Origin: Nipponacmea schrenckii
Taxonomy: Eukaryota > Mollusca > Gastropoda > Lottiidae
Direction of reading: 5' to 3'
Length of the DNA stretch: 64,000 nucleotides
Assembly (NCBI GenBank): GCA_030562195.1
Contig: CM060199.1
Location: forward strand, 22,650,338 to 22,714,337
Shown here in pieces: positions 1-11,419 of this stretch (position 1 is the first letter of the stretch; every line of letters starts with the position of its first letter). Under the pieces are notes generated by a model. The model ran no database searches and had not been told where the DNA came from. It saw only the letters and a list, made by a program, of their open reading frames with translations. A program made the position numbers and the translations under genes.

Positions 1-1118
1 GAGTGCTTATAAGCTAAAAATGAACGTGTTTTCAAACACAAGGGCAATAACTGATACTAAATATTTTTCAATTTAACTGAATTTCAATAGGGTTCATCCT
101 TAGGTGATTACAAATACTCATGCCAAGTTATGTCAAAATCGCTCAAGAATTGTGACTTGTAGAGTGTTTACAAGGCAAAAATCCAACACATTTTATAGAA
201 CAAAGGCAATAATTCCTATTAAATATATTTCGATATGTGCTATTTTCAAAAGGGTTCATTCTTGGGTGATATTAAACAATTTCAGCAAGTTTCGTCAAAA
301 TCGGTCAATAACTGTGCTTTGTAGAGTGTTTACAAGCTAAAAATTGAACGCGTTTTCAAAAACAAGGGCAATAACTGATATTAATTTTTTTTCGATTTGA
401 CTGATTTTCAATAGGCTTCGTCCTTGGGTGATAACAAATACTCAGGCCAAGTTTCATTAAAATCCATTAAAAATTGTTCTCTCAAGAATGTTTACAAGCT
501 TAAATTGAACGCGTTTTCAAGAACAAGGGCAATAACTCATACTAAATGTCTTTCGATTTCGCTGATTTTCGATAGGGTTTATCCTTGAGTTATAACATAC
601 TCTCACACCAAGTTTCATCAAAATCGGTCAAGAATTGCACGTTGTAGAGTGTTTACGAGCCATTCAAGAACAAGGGCACGAACTCATACTAATTTTTTTC
701 CGATTTCGCTGATTTTCAATAGGGTTCATCCTTGCGTGATCATAAACACTCATATTAAGTTTCATCTAAATCCGTCAAGAATTACACCATGTAGAGTGTT
801 TACGAGCAATTGTGGACGGAAGGATGGACGGATGTGGGTGACGACAATATACGCCCCCCATTTCATGTGGGCGTATAAAAATCAGGCAAGAATTGCACAT
901 TGAAGAGTGTTTACGAGCCATTCAAGAACAAGGGCAAAAACTCATACTAAATTTTTCCGATTTCGCTGATTTTAAATAGGGTTCATCCTATCATAAACAC
1001 TCATATAAAGTTTCAATTAAATCCCTCAAGAATTGCACCTTGTAGAGTGTTTACGAGCAATTGTGGACGGACGGATGTGGGTGACGACAATATACGCCTC
1101 CATTTCATGTGGGCGTAT
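1..1118. repeat. ~160-bp tandem repeat array with hairpin end (pearl-like), copy 1
   Basis: About seven diverged units, recognised by the recurring phrases 'gagtgtttacaagc', 'aagggcaataactgatact' and 'aggttcatccttgggtg' (and variants) at roughly 150-165 base spacing. Two right-hand ends are present, near 879 and 1115, each with a short inverted pair ATACGCCC / GGGCGTAT followed by an A run. The block is largely the same sequence as 4083-5271. The short peptide ORFs on it are by-products of the repeat. The window begins inside the array, so its left end is not visible. Confidence 0.85.
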
Positions 1119-1247
1119 AAAAAAGGACATAATCAAGTTAAATTTTTTCAAAAAGGGTGAAATCTATGGTGAATTCATCCGTGAGAATCACACGAGGAAT
1201 CTAGGAATATAAATGTTATATTTAATAGTATTAATATCTCAACATAC

Positions 1248-1400
1248 CCAAATTCTTTCTTTACTTGGATTGAACTTGGTGCTACTTCTGTATCATAGCT
1301 GCTGACTTTATTTGAATCTGATCTGAAACATTTTGTTATTGTGAAAGCATAAGAACATAGATCTATCTTGATTAACATCATACAAGACAACTGTTTTATA
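1248..1400 (-). CDS. Exon 4 (second copy of duplicated exon) of minus-strand gene
   Basis: A 153-nt exon (51 codons) bounded on the minus strand by an acceptor (gtttaacag) before base 1400 and a donor (GTATGT) after base 1248. It is nearly identical to the exon at 1563-1715. Both begin with one base of a split codon and end with two, so using one or both copies keeps the frame. No domain is recognised. The gene should continue leftwards, but base 1 lies within a repeat array and no further exon is seen. Confidence 0.5.
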
Positions 1401-1562
1401 CTGTTAAACCTCTGCCCAATAAAGAAATTAAATGAAAAAGGACATAATCAACTTCAATTTTTTCAAAAAGGGTGAAATCTATGGTGAATTCATCTGTGAA
1501 AATCACACAAGGAATCTACAAAAATAAATGTTAGATTTAATAGTATTAATATCTCAACATAC

Positions 1563-1715
1563 CCAAATTCTTTCTTTACTTGGATTGAACTCGGTGCTAC
1601 TTCTGTATCATAGCTGCTGACTTTATTTGAATCTGATCTGAAACATTTTGTTATTGTAAAAGCATAAGAACATAGATCTATCTTGATTAACATCATACAA
1701 GACAACTGTTTTATA
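1563..1715 (-). CDS. Exon 3 (first copy of duplicated exon) of minus-strand gene
   Basis: Same 153-nt exon as 1248-1400, one 315-bp unit upstream in the direction of transcription. The acceptor and donor phases match exon 2 (1878-2066), which ends with two bases of a codon. The encoded peptide is Ser/Lys-rich and unrecognised. Confidence 0.5.
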
Positions 1716-1877
1716 CTGTTAAACCTCTGCCCAATAAAGAAATTAAATGAAAAAGGACATAATCAAGTTAAATTTTTTCAAAAAGGGTGAAATCTATGGT
1801 GAATTCATCCGTGAGAATCACACGAGGAATCTACAAAAATAAATGTTAGATTTAATAGTATTAATATTTCAACATAC

Positions 1878-2066
1878 CCATATACTGAGGAAACTTGAGA
1901 CAAGTACTGTGCAATGGGATCTTGGTCTACTGGTGTACATGTACTAGCTGTGCTGATGTTAGTTCGGTGCTTCAACGGTGTCAACAATCCCCTAACAGTT
2001 GGAGAATCTGAGATTCCAATTTCAGCATTATCTGGAGCTGCTAGACGCTCTGACTGTAATTTCCAA
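1878..2066 (-). CDS. Exon 2 of minus-strand gene
   Basis: A 189-nt stretch open in one frame, between an acceptor (ctattctag, 2067-2070 and upstream) and a donor GTATGT at 1877-1872. Its first base completes the codon left by exon 1, which ends with two bases, so the splice is in phase. The peptide includes LLTPLKHRTN and is otherwise unrecognised. The donor neighbourhood is shared with the duplicated exon 3 units, which suggests how the duplication was delimited. Confidence 0.55.
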
Positions 2067-2129
2067 CTAGAATAGTTACTAAAAAATCAATAAATATCAG
2101 AGTGGACCTGAAAATTGACCAGCTCGAAC

Positions 2130-2262
2130 GGCTTGCAGTGGTTTCCTCCTTTTACAAGTTCCTCATCAGTAGTTTCCCCCCAGTGATTTCCACCTCTTTT
2201 TAATCCCAGTGGTTTCCCCCTCTATTCCACCCATATTCTAAGTGGTTTCCCCCCCTAATTAA
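2130..2262 (+). repeat. Left terminal inverted repeat of MULE
   Basis: Contains several copies of a 'cagtggtttcc' block interspersed with 'agttcc/attccacc' segments. The reverse complement of 5597-5713 has the same block order. The outermost base is uncertain by a few positions. Confidence 0.7.
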
Positions 2263-2403
2263 TATATAAAAAACCTGTTAATCTGTGATCAGCTACTGTG
2301 ATGGCTTCAAATTAACAAATAAAAGGAATAAGGAAGCCATTGGAATAGGTTTAATTAATTTGATAACCTTGTTTAAATTGCAACACCCTTGTTAGACCAC
2401 CAA

Positions 2404-2460
2404 AGCATGCCATTACTTGTGATGAATGTGGAAAATGGTGTCACAGGAAATGTAATACAG
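2404..2460 (+). CDS. Small PHD-like zinc-binding exon fragment
   Basis: The frame reads CDECGKWCHRKCNT, with the C-x2-C ... W-x-H-x2-C spacing of the second half of a PHD finger, and is followed at once by a good splice donor (GTATGT at 2461). Its phase does not match the next MULE segment at 2576, so it may be a remnant of a different gene or a decayed exon. PHD-like modules occur in several invertebrate transposon proteins; assignment here is tentative. Confidence 0.35.
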
Positions 2461-2575
2461 GTATGTTAATTTATTTTATTAAGTAATATTTCAAGAAATA
2501 TTAGAACAAAAAATAAATCTCTTCACACAAATTTGCAAAAAGAATTAGTTACTTATAGAATTATTTACTTTGTAG

Positions 2576-2869
2576 GTGTATGGATGGTACCTTTAAAGTG
2601 GTTAAGATTATACTGAAAGGGTGTATTTTTCACTGGGTGCAGTGTTTATGGAGAAAAGTCCAAGCTGTAGGCCTACAGGAAACATATAATAATTGCAAAG
2701 GAGTATATGAATTTATCAGAAATTTAAATACACTCCCATTCCTACCGGTAGAACATATACTACCAACCTTCAATTGCTGAGCAGAGAAAGCCAATACAGA
2801 ACCCCTTAAAGAGCTGGTTCGCTACCTAAAGATAACATGGTTTGAATTGGAAAATAATTAATGTATTTT
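2576..2869 (+). pseudogene. MULE transposase core fragment
   Basis: Begins after a splice-acceptor-like tttgtag. The translation has the MULE catalytic-core opening MDGTFKV (first Asp of the DDE triad), then GCIFHWVQCLWRKVQ and LPFLPVEHILPTF, all typical of the MULE transposase domain. A TGA at about 2777-2779 interrupts the frame, which then continues with the family's ANTEPLKELVRYL region to a stop near 2869. The rest of the core is not found between here and 5272, where the 160-bp repeat element lies. Inactive. Confidence 0.75.
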
Positions 2870-2930
2870 TTACTATTTAGGTTGGCATAGGAGACTTAAC
2901 AAAAGATAGCTTGCCAGGCAAGGTAATATA

Positions 2931-5272
2931 CGCCCACTGGCAGCATTTATTTCAAATAAAAACTTTTCAGTAAGGTTACAATAAGTTGAATGAAATATTC
3001 AACCTTCCAACCTATTTTTTTCTAGGGTCTCTAGTTTCATTAAAAACTGTCAAGAATTGTACCTAATAACAACTCATTAAATATTTTTCGGTATTTTTAT
3101 GATTTGCAATAGGGTTCACCCTTAATAATATTTTGATATTTTTAATTCTTAATAAGGCTCATCCTTGGTTGATATTAAACAATTTCAGCGAGTTTTGTCA
3201 AAAAGGAATTTTTTAGAGTGTCCACAAGCCAAAAGTTGAAAGCGTTTTTGAAAACAGGCGCAATAACTGACACTAAATATTTTTCGATTTATCTGATTTT
3301 CAATAGGGTTTATCCTTGTGAGAAAACAAATACTAAAGCCAAGTTTCATCAAAATCCATTCAAAATTGTTCTTTCTAGAGTCAATAACTTGTACTAAATA
3401 TTTTTCGATTTTCAATAGGGTTCATCCTTGGGAGACAACAAATAACACAGCCAAGTTACATCAAAACAAGGGCTATAACTGACACTAAATATTTCTATCT
3501 ATTTGATTTATAATAGGGTTCATCCTTGGGTAAAAACAAATACTCAAGCCAAAGTTAATCAAAATCCATTAAGAATAGTTCTTTCTAGAATGTTTACAAG
3601 CTAAAATTGAATGCGTTTTCAAGAACAAGGGCAGTAACTCATACTAAAAAATTTTTCGATTTCGCTGATTTTCAATAGGGTTCATCCTTGAGTTATAACA
3701 CACTCTCACACCAAGTTTCATCGAAATCCATCAAGAATTATGCCATGTAGAGTGTTTACGAGGCAAAAATCGAACGCGTTTACAAGAACAAGGGCACTAA
3801 TTCATATTAGATATATTTTGATATTTTTAATTTTCAATTAGGCTCATCCCTTGCGATATCCAACAATTTCAGAGAGTTTTGTCAACATTGGTCATGAATT
3901 GTACCTTCTAGAGTGTTTATTAGCCAAAAAGTTAAACCCGTTTTCAAACAAAAGGGCAATAACTGACACTAAATATATTTCGATTTATTTGATTTTCAAA
4001 AAGGTTTATCCTTGGGTAAAAACAAATACCGTACTCAAGCCAAGTTTTATCAAAATCCATTAAGAATTGTTCTTTCTAGAGTGTTTAAAAGCTAAAATTG
4101 AACGCGTTTTCAAACACAAGGGCAATAACTGATACTAAATATTTTTCGATTTAACTGAATTTCAATAGGGTTCATCCTTAGGTGATTACAAATACTCATG
4201 CCAAGTTATGTCAAAATCGCTCAAGAATTGTGACATGTAGAGTGTTTACGAGACAATAATCCAACACATTTTATAGAACAAGGGCAATAATTCCTATTAA
4301 ATATATTTTGATATGTGCTATTTTCAAAAGGGTTCATTCTTGGGTGATATTAAACAATTTCAGCAAGTTTCGTCAAAATCGGTCAATAACTGTGCCTTGT
4401 AGAGTGTTTACAAGCTAAAAATTGAACGCGTTTTCAAAAACAAGGGCAATAACTGATATTAATTTTTTTTTGATTTGACTGGTTTCCAATAGGCTTCATC
4501 CTTGGGTGATAACAAATACTCAGGCCAAGTTTCATTAAAATCCATTAAAAATTGTTCTCCCAAGAGTGTTTACAAGCTAAAATTGAACGTGTTTTCAAGA
4601 ACAAGGGCAATAATTCCTATTAAATATATTTCGATATGTGCTATTTTCAAAAGGGTTCATTCTTGGGTGATATTAAACAATTTCAGCAAGTTTCGTCAAA
4701 ATCGGTCAATAACTGTGCTTTGTAGAGTGTTTACAAGCTAAAAATTGAACGCGTATTCAAAAACAAGGGCAATAACTGATATTAATTTTTTTTCGATTTG
4801 ACTGGTTTCCAATAGGCTTCATCCTTGGGTGATAACAAATACTCAGGCCAAGTTTCATTAAAATCCATTAAAAATTGTTCTCCCAAGAGTGTTTACAAGC
4901 TAAAATTGAACGCGTTTTCAAGAACAAGGGCAATAACTCATACTAAATGTTTTTCGATTTCGCTGATTTTCGATAGTGTTTATCCTTGAGTTATAACATA
5001 CTCTCACACCAAGTTTCATCAAAATCGGTCAAGAATTGCACGTTGTAGAGTGTTAACAAGCCATTCAAGAACAAGGGCACGAACTGATACTAATTTTTTT
5101 CTGATTTCACTGATTTTCAATAGGGTTCATCCTTGCGTGATCATAAACACTCATATTAAGTTTCAATTAAATCCCTCAAGAATTGCACCTTGTAGAGTGT
5201 TTACGAGCAATTGTGGATGGACGGATGTGGGTGACGACAATATACGCCCCCCATTTCATGTGGGCGTATAAA
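2931..5272. mobile_element. Pearl-like element: ~160-bp tandem-repeat core with inverted ends
   Basis: The left end TATACGCCCAC (about 2931) and the right end GTGGGCGTATA (about 5261-5271) are inverted copies. Between them lie roughly a dozen diverged units of ~160 bases, with the most regular stretch at 4083-5271 duplicating 1-1118. No ORF of a transposase is present. The architecture (short flanks around a core of ~160-bp tandem repeats) is that described for bivalve 'pearl' elements, which is an analogy, not a sequence match I could run. It interrupts the MULE. Confidence 0.65.
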
Positions 5273-5508
5273 AAGCAGTTGGTAAAAGCCTAGCTTTTTA
5301 TGTCCTGGTACCTCTTTTGCGATGCGAGGGAGACTGGGTTGATACCCAGGTTCAGTTAGCTGGAGAGGCTAGTCTTTCAAGAAGACAGACTGTAGTGTAC
5401 AATTCCATAAATAAGAAACTGATGGATCTATGGTCAAAGTATGAAACTAAAGAAATTTTAACAACACAATTGTTAAAAGGAACAAGTAAAGTCTATGCAG
5501 TGAAATAA
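5272..5508 (+). pseudogene. MULE transposase C-terminal segment
   Basis: An open frame from about 5289 to the TAA at 5506-5508. The motif order SLAFYVLVPLLRCEGDWVD then VQLAGE, followed by a basic helix-rich tail with YNSINKKLMDLW, matches the C-terminal region of MULE transposases. It lies just inside the right terminal repeat. The central transposase is missing, so this is a remnant of the same element as 2576-2869. Confidence 0.65.
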
Positions 5509-5596
5509 ATATCCTTATTGAAAGTAGGAAGGACATTCAATTGTTATTGTTATTATTAATGAAAATAAAATATGATTTTAATTCAAATTATCCTTG

Positions 5597-5713
5597 TTAA
5601 TTAATGTATGAGGGAGGAAACCACTGGGCGGAACTCACTAGGGTGGAACTTGAAAAAGGGGGAAACCACTGTGGGTGGAACTGTAGGCCTAAAAGGCAGG
5701 AAACCACTGCATC
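5597..5713 (-). repeat. Right terminal inverted repeat of MULE
   Basis: Composed of 'ggaaaccactg' blocks, the reverse complement of the left terminus blocks at 2130-2262, and immediately followed by the second GCTCGAAC. Confidence 0.7.
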
Positions 5714-6048
5714 GCTCGAACAATCTTTTAGTGACATTTTAGTGTTGTAGTAAAAATAGTAGAAACCAACTCCAACTGCAGCAGACAACTGTAACTTGTC
5801 TACAAATTTGACACTTATATACACAGATATCCCTCCTTATAATTTCCCATGACACGACCAAGCTTTCGAACTGACTACTCCCCTTGTGATTGGCTCTTTG
5901 TTGGGAATCTGTAGAAAATCACATTTGAAAATAATAAATTGCTTGTTTGTTTTTTGTTTTTTTTCAACTCTAAGTCAAATTCAAGAGTTTCACTCTCAGT
6001 AGTTTTTTGAAGCTCATAAAAGTAGAGATAGCCTGTATATTTTCTTAC

Positions 6049-6290
6049 CTTTCATAATGATCGAGTAACATCTGAGCAGCTTGTTCGTCATCTACCACTC
6101 CGTTTGTTGTTTTGAAATCTGACCATCTGGTAAATTGACCATAAATATTTATACCTGTGCGTAATAAATCACTTCTTCTTCGATTATATTTCCAATTACT
6201 TATACGTTTGTTATGTTTCTTTGCAGCTTCAGTCAGCGAACCGCGTGGAGCTCTTTTTCTTTTCACTCCTCGATTTTTGGAATCAGCCAT
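6049..6290 (-). CDS. Exon 1 of unknown minus-strand gene, basic N-terminus
   Basis: Starts with ATG at 6290 and ends in a donor (ag|GTAAGAAA) at 6048. The product begins with a Lys/Arg-rich stretch (RGVKRKRAPRGS) typical of a nuclear localisation signal, followed by a ~50-residue block with INIYGQFTRWSDFK and AAQMLLDHY. Short domains of this kind (a Trp in a helix, then 'xLLxxYE') are common at the start of uncharacterised invertebrate nuclear proteins. The exon leaves two bases of a codon, matched by exon 2 at 2066. Its first intron holds the MULE. I cannot assign a function. Confidence 0.55.
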
Positions 6291-7735
6291 TGTTTTTACT
6301 TTCTTTTTGTTTTGTCAGTGTGGGCCCAATTGTGACTTCGTCATTACTTTACTGGCCGATCAATTTTTGTGGCCATTGGATACAATAATTTTTAGGAATG
6401 ATTGTAATTGTTGTAATTAAATCAAAAAACGAAAAATTTACCGTTTTCCAATATGGACTCAGACCGCCAATTCATTTGCCACCTGTTTCAATGTTAATCA
6501 CGAAATTCAATCTTCCATAACTTTTTCGAAAAATCTCACATGAAAGCCTGGCCAATACTTGGTTTCTGTACAAAATTTCAATATAGCATGACCATGAAAA
6601 TTTTGAACTTAACAAAATGAAAGTAAACCACTACATTTTATCAACATCCGCTTGACTGTCACTGCCCACAAAACCACTTTTTTTTTTTAGAAATAACCTT
6701 CCGCCAATTAAATTTGTCATTATCTCAGAAATTCTGAAAGAAATTCAATTTCAGACATCAATTTTCAAATCTCGACCAAAAATTAGTCAAAAATGGGCAT
6801 GCGAAAATCCCCAAAGGAAGAGAGAAAGAGGATTTCTAAAAATAGAAGGGACTTTAGCATAAAATATTTTACTGGACAGTCCATATGGCGGGACGTTCGT
6901 AATATCTTAAGACATTATGATTTTCAAACACGGATAATTATGGATATACATGAATTTGAAGGCTCAAATTAGCTAAGCTAAAGATTTCATGTGTTTGAGG
7001 CTGTCGGATGATTGTCCGAAACAAATCAAGATTGTACCTCTTTAATAGTTTTAATCCTTTTTGTCTTTACTTGTTAACATTTTCATTATTATTCATTGCT
7101 TGATAAAGACCTGAGAACGCTGGCTGAAACGTCGCTCAAAAAAGTTAGTAGTTGTATTCCATAAGAATTTTATTTTATCCAACACCTTTACTAAATGCCA
7201 TTTAAATATTATATTATTTTGTAAATTTAGTGAAATAAATTTTTGCCAATAATATTTTACTTTCTGATTGTCGACACATATTTCTAACCCACTGTTTTAT
7301 TTCAGAAAGATCCAATTCCTGATTTTGTTCTTCTTCGATATTATTCAAGTAAGAAATCTCATTTAGGTCGTTATTTTTAAAAGTTAAAATTTGGGTTTAT
7401 CTCACATTCTTCAGGTGAGTGATATACGTGTACTTGGATTCTATTATAGCTATAAAATTAATCTGTAGAAGATTAACAAATTACTGATTAGCAATAATCT
7501 CATTGAATCTCACCGATGCGTGAACGTGATCTTTATTCAGAGAGAGATAATCAGAAGTGTCATGGTCGCTTAATTGAGTGATTTTGATTACTTGGGAGTC
7601 GGGAGTGTAAATACGTGGTCGCTGGTCGCGTAATGAAGGTGGACACTTATTAGTCGTTAATTACATTAAAAACTTGTAGGGGGGGGACTTTATTGTGATT
7701 GCGTATTGAAGGTGGGCTCTCAATAAAGGTGGTCG
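6291..7735. other. No gene recognised
   Basis: AT-rich sequence upstream of the minus-strand gene. The first ~150 bases may hold its promoter and 5' leader, but no clear motif decides this. Around 7095-7180 a phrase 'gctggctgaaacgtcg' resembles the 'gaaacgtcg' tails left by some retroelements, without other support. Confidence 0.5.
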
Positions 7736-7754
7736 TGTGAGCAGGATATACTGT

Positions 7755-7930
7755 ACTTGGATTCGGCTCTTGTACAAAGGGTGCATTCAGGATTGCATGG
7801 ATGAAAAGAATGTGGGTCGGCGTTTCCATGATTGCGTCCTGGCCTGTGCACCACTTGGAATTGATCAGCTAGGAAAAAGAACCTCAGTTTGTCCTGACAG
7901 TGAATGTTTAGCCATATTGGTAATGGTGGT
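7755..7930 (-). pseudogene. Ty3/gypsy pol scrap (end of RNase H)
   Basis: The minus-strand frame contains QFQVVHRPGRNHGNAD followed by a Cys-rich CNPECTLC segment, which is the junction at the end of RNase H in many Ty3/gypsy polyproteins. The usual ALSR that follows NAD is altered, and no RT, integrase or LTR is seen nearby, so this is an isolated relic. Confidence 0.6.
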
Positions 7931-7971
7931 ATTACCATCTCCATCCGTGATGTCTCGCAGATTCTAGGCAA

Positions 7972-9346
7972 TAGAATTTGGGGTCACACGGAAGGATCTC
8001 CATAATTTCTACTAGCTTCGTAATGCCCGAGTGTTTCAGCAACTTCACGTGACTCCCTTAAATACGGTGTGTATGCTAGTTTTAAATGTTCATAATCATG
8101 ACAAAAAGTAGTTAATGGATTATTTTTAATACTAGTGAGGTTACTGTACCTCCAATTATTTTTTTCAAATCAAAGCTGGTTCATGTATACTTCTGTGCCT
8201 TTTTTAGATTTGATTTCAAGTTTAAAAATGTGTCTCTTAATTTACTATTGAATATGATTTAAAAGATGTACCTGGTATAAATGTGGTTGTTGGGTCGGTT
8301 AAAAGATAACTATTGGACCGCTTTTTTGCTTGGACTATGAGGGGCGGGAGATCAAGTCACACAAATGGATTTAATTAATGAGTAATATATTTTACATAAT
8401 TGAATGACAATTACAAGACAAACAACTATTCCATCTGAAATCAAATAATTGAGGTAGACATGGATTCAATTCAGTTTTTTTTCAGAAAAAATATACATGT
8501 ATTCCGATATTCCAATCGACAGAAGTAGACATTGAGATTTTTCGAGAAACTTGGTCCATCATAACTCAGACAGAATAGAATTTCTCACAACGGCAATTAT
8601 CATAATAAGCACAAAAAATAACGTATGGATATAAATCCTCTACACCTTTTATATCGTCCTCGGGTAATGGTTTATATTACGCAAATCCGCTGCAAAATGT
8701 CCCTTAGTGGGGTGTTTCACAGATAATAAGGCATATTCGTTTTTTTTCCATGCGTTAAACAGTAGCGGGATTCATGTGATATTTTACAATTTCTCAGAAT
8801 TGTCGAAATTCGGTGTGATTGATTAAAATAAAACATAAACATAAAAACATAAAACTTGACGTCATCAAAACATGTCTCATTAAAAATTATGATTTGCAAT
8901 ATTACACACTCAAAAACGAAACTGAACCCTGAAAGAAGAATCTAATTGTGGTTTTGACTATCTGTTTGTAAGTCTGGTAAGCTACAGTTAATGTTATTGG
9001 TCAGTAAATACATAAATCCCTAAATAGGCCACTGATAAGTAGTTTTTTTCCTTCTGATAAATTTATCTGGCAACACGTACCAACCAGTCTGGGAGGGTGT
9101 GAAATGCCCTTCATCTCAATCTGTTCACGATTAACAATAATTGCATTTAATGGCAAATTTTCCCTATTATTAAATTTTTGTCTTCAATACGTCCGTTTCA
9201 AAGACGTTTCCTGAGTGTAAGAAATCCACTTGTGTTGTGATGACCTATTCATAATGTGTGTTACGTATAGGCCTATGGTATTTTCTACCCATCTACTTTA
9301 ATAGTAAAGTAACCATCAGTTATCCCCCTTCTTTAACAAAATCAAC
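7972..9346. other. No gene recognised
   Basis: AT-rich, no frame with protein-family character on either strand. Confidence 0.5.
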
Positions 9347-9762
9347 ATGGAACGTCCACGATTTTTGAATTCGACAGAAAAATTTGATAAACTCATATCA
9401 AGTGTGGAATATGATAAAACTTCAGTACCTCCTGTCAATCCCTCAGAAAATGGAGTTCATTTGGTGGATAAAGGGGATTTAGGGCATGACTGGAAACATA
9501 CATCGTCAAGTTGGAAAAACATATCCACGTCATTTAACACATTTTTCAATGAGGACAGGGACATTGACACATACACAAGTAGACATGTAGACATGTCGTT
9601 AAAAAGGATATTAAAACCACCATACAGTCATTAGGTCTTTCTTGTGGATATATTATGAGAACGGCCTACTATAAACACTATGGAAATAATTCGGTAAAGA
9701 GAAACATTACAGAAGTGGATAAGATTCAAAAAGAAAGTGATTGTGAGAGCGAAGTAGTTTAA
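9347..9762 (+). pseudogene. Unknown ORF with one frameshift
   Basis: ATG at 9347 opens a polar 95-codon frame ending at 9634. If the frame shifts by one base at the A run 9601-9605, it stays open to a TAA at 9760-9762, adding about 52 codons of similar polar composition (including MRTAYYKHYGNNS). The continuity of composition suggests one broken coding unit of about 138 codons, perhaps a retrocopy or decayed exon. No family is recognised and no intron or poly-A tail helps. It could also be chance. Confidence 0.3.
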
Positions 9763-10919
9763 TTAGTCGCGCAATGTTGAATAACCATAATCATTACTTT
9801 AGAAATTTTTAATAAAATCTCTGTTAAGTGTTTATCGTTTTATTCTAGAAAACCGAAGTGATAAAGATGTACGTAGCTCAGGGTTGGGGATTCCCATGAC
9901 TAAATATAGTTACGAAATGGGAAAATCTTTTATGTTTATGTTTTATGTTAATCAATCACACCGTTCGAAATTTCACTAAGGGAAAGACGTTTAAAGGTTT
10001 TCACTAGATTTTGTTCAAAATTATTTGTTCCAAATTGTTCACGAGCTTGAGAAAAAAAGTGTTTTAAAGAAATATTTATTATATAATGTATTTATTATTT
10101 CTTATTGGTTTCCATACTTGGGTGATACACAACTTCATTTGTTGTCGTCGAGAATTGGGCCTTTCTAAGTATATACGAGCATTTGCAGACCGAAAGATTT
10201 TCACGTGGCAGTATAAAAATGAAAATGAAACTTGAAAAGGGATGTGATTACATAAGGTTATACATTAACTATGAATAATAATATATAATAACAAATGATT
10301 ATATGACCTAAATTAAACAAATAATGTTTTGAAAATATTCGTTAACTGTTCATGAAATACAGTTTTGTATTGATATAAAGGCATTGGTTTATTCAAAACA
10401 AGATGAAACCATACCCCATATTAAAAAAAAACGCTTTGCTTCCTTCTACAAATTACTACATTAGATATTTCCTTTCTTTTAATGAGTATAATTTTGTTGA
10501 GATTCTAAATCAAGACCTCATAACCGTTTGTTTCAGTCTATAGGGCTAAATCTCAGTTGTCTGCAGTGCTAATCAAATTTACAATTTGACGTTCAGGTTG
10601 CCCTACAATTCAGATAAATCAGACTGCGAATATTTATACTCTTCTAAAGACCATTATTATTATTGTAATAATGTTATTACTTTCAAGGCGTTCTTGATGG
10701 GGATTCAACATTGACAAAATAAATTACGCCTTTACATGTCCCAATACAGAGAGAAGTAAAACAGCGTTAAATGAACTGAATACACCAAGTTCACAATTCC
10801 ATCTTTCTATAAATTAGGATAACTTTTATGTCACTCAGTTAATAAGAATGAATTCATTCATAAATAATTGTTTCTTTACTGTTGGATACTCCAGTTCCTT
10901 GTTTTCCAGCACAGTTGTA
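9763..10919. other. No gene; one degenerate 160-bp-repeat remnant
   Basis: The stretch about 10100-10220 reads 'ccatacttgggtgatacac ... gtcgagaattgggcctt ... cgtggcagtataaaaa', a decayed copy of the last unit and end of the 160-bp repeat element. The rest shows nothing identifiable. Confidence 0.5.
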
Positions 10920-11419
10920 NNNNNNNNNNNNNNNNNNNNNNNNNNNNNNNNNNNNNNNNNNNNNNNNNNNNNNNNNNNNNNNNNNNNNNNNNNNNNNNNN
11001 NNNNNNNNNNNNNNNNNNNNNNNNNNNNNNNNNNNNNNNNNNNNNNNNNNNNNNNNNNNNNNNNNNNNNNNNNNNNNNNNNNNNNNNNNNNNNNNNNNNN
11101 NNNNNNNNNNNNNNNNNNNNNNNNNNNNNNNNNNNNNNNNNNNNNNNNNNNNNNNNNNNNNNNNNNNNNNNNNNNNNNNNNNNNNNNNNNNNNNNNNNNN
11201 NNNNNNNNNNNNNNNNNNNNNNNNNNNNNNNNNNNNNNNNNNNNNNNNNNNNNNNNNNNNNNNNNNNNNNNNNNNNNNNNNNNNNNNNNNNNNNNNNNNN
11301 NNNNNNNNNNNNNNNNNNNNNNNNNNNNNNNNNNNNNNNNNNNNNNNNNNNNNNNNNNNNNNNNNNNNNNNNNNNNNNNNNNNNNNNNNNNNNNNNNNNN
11401 NNNNNNNNNNNNNNNNNNN
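10920..11419. other. Assembly gap of 500 N
   Basis: Exactly 500 unknown bases, most likely a placeholder of arbitrary length. It directly abuts the 49-bp satellite, so the satellite probably extends into it. Confidence 0.99.

Larger units (their letters stand above)
1120..1870. repeat. 315-bp tandem duplication (two full units plus a partial third)
   Basis: Units at about 1123-1437 and 1438-1752 are nearly identical, and a third begins at 1753 and diverges at about 1876. Each full unit contains one complete minus-strand exon with its splice sites, so this is a tandem exon duplication and not simple satellite. Confidence 0.85.
2122..5721 (+). mobile_element. Mutator-like (MULE) DNA transposon with TIRs and 8-bp target duplication
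   Basis: The element spans 2130-5713 and is flanked by the direct repeat GCTCGAAC at 2122-2129 and 5714-5721. The two ends are inverted relative to each other and built from repeated 'cagtggtttcc' blocks. The interior encodes recognisable MULE transposase pieces on the plus strand (2576-2869 and 5272-5508). MULEs normally give 8-10 bp duplications, which fits. It lies in intron 1 of the minus-strand gene and is itself interrupted by the repeat element at 2931-5272. Confidence 0.75.

Noticed and set aside
649..903. Short Arg/His-rich ORFs in the 160-bp repeats as genes
   Set aside because: The same peptide recurs in every repeat unit and is broken in most; there is no sign of coding selection.
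7090..7180. Hammerhead ribozyme or Penelope-like end
   Set aside because: The 'gaaacgtc' word is present but the CTGATGA core and paired stems are not.
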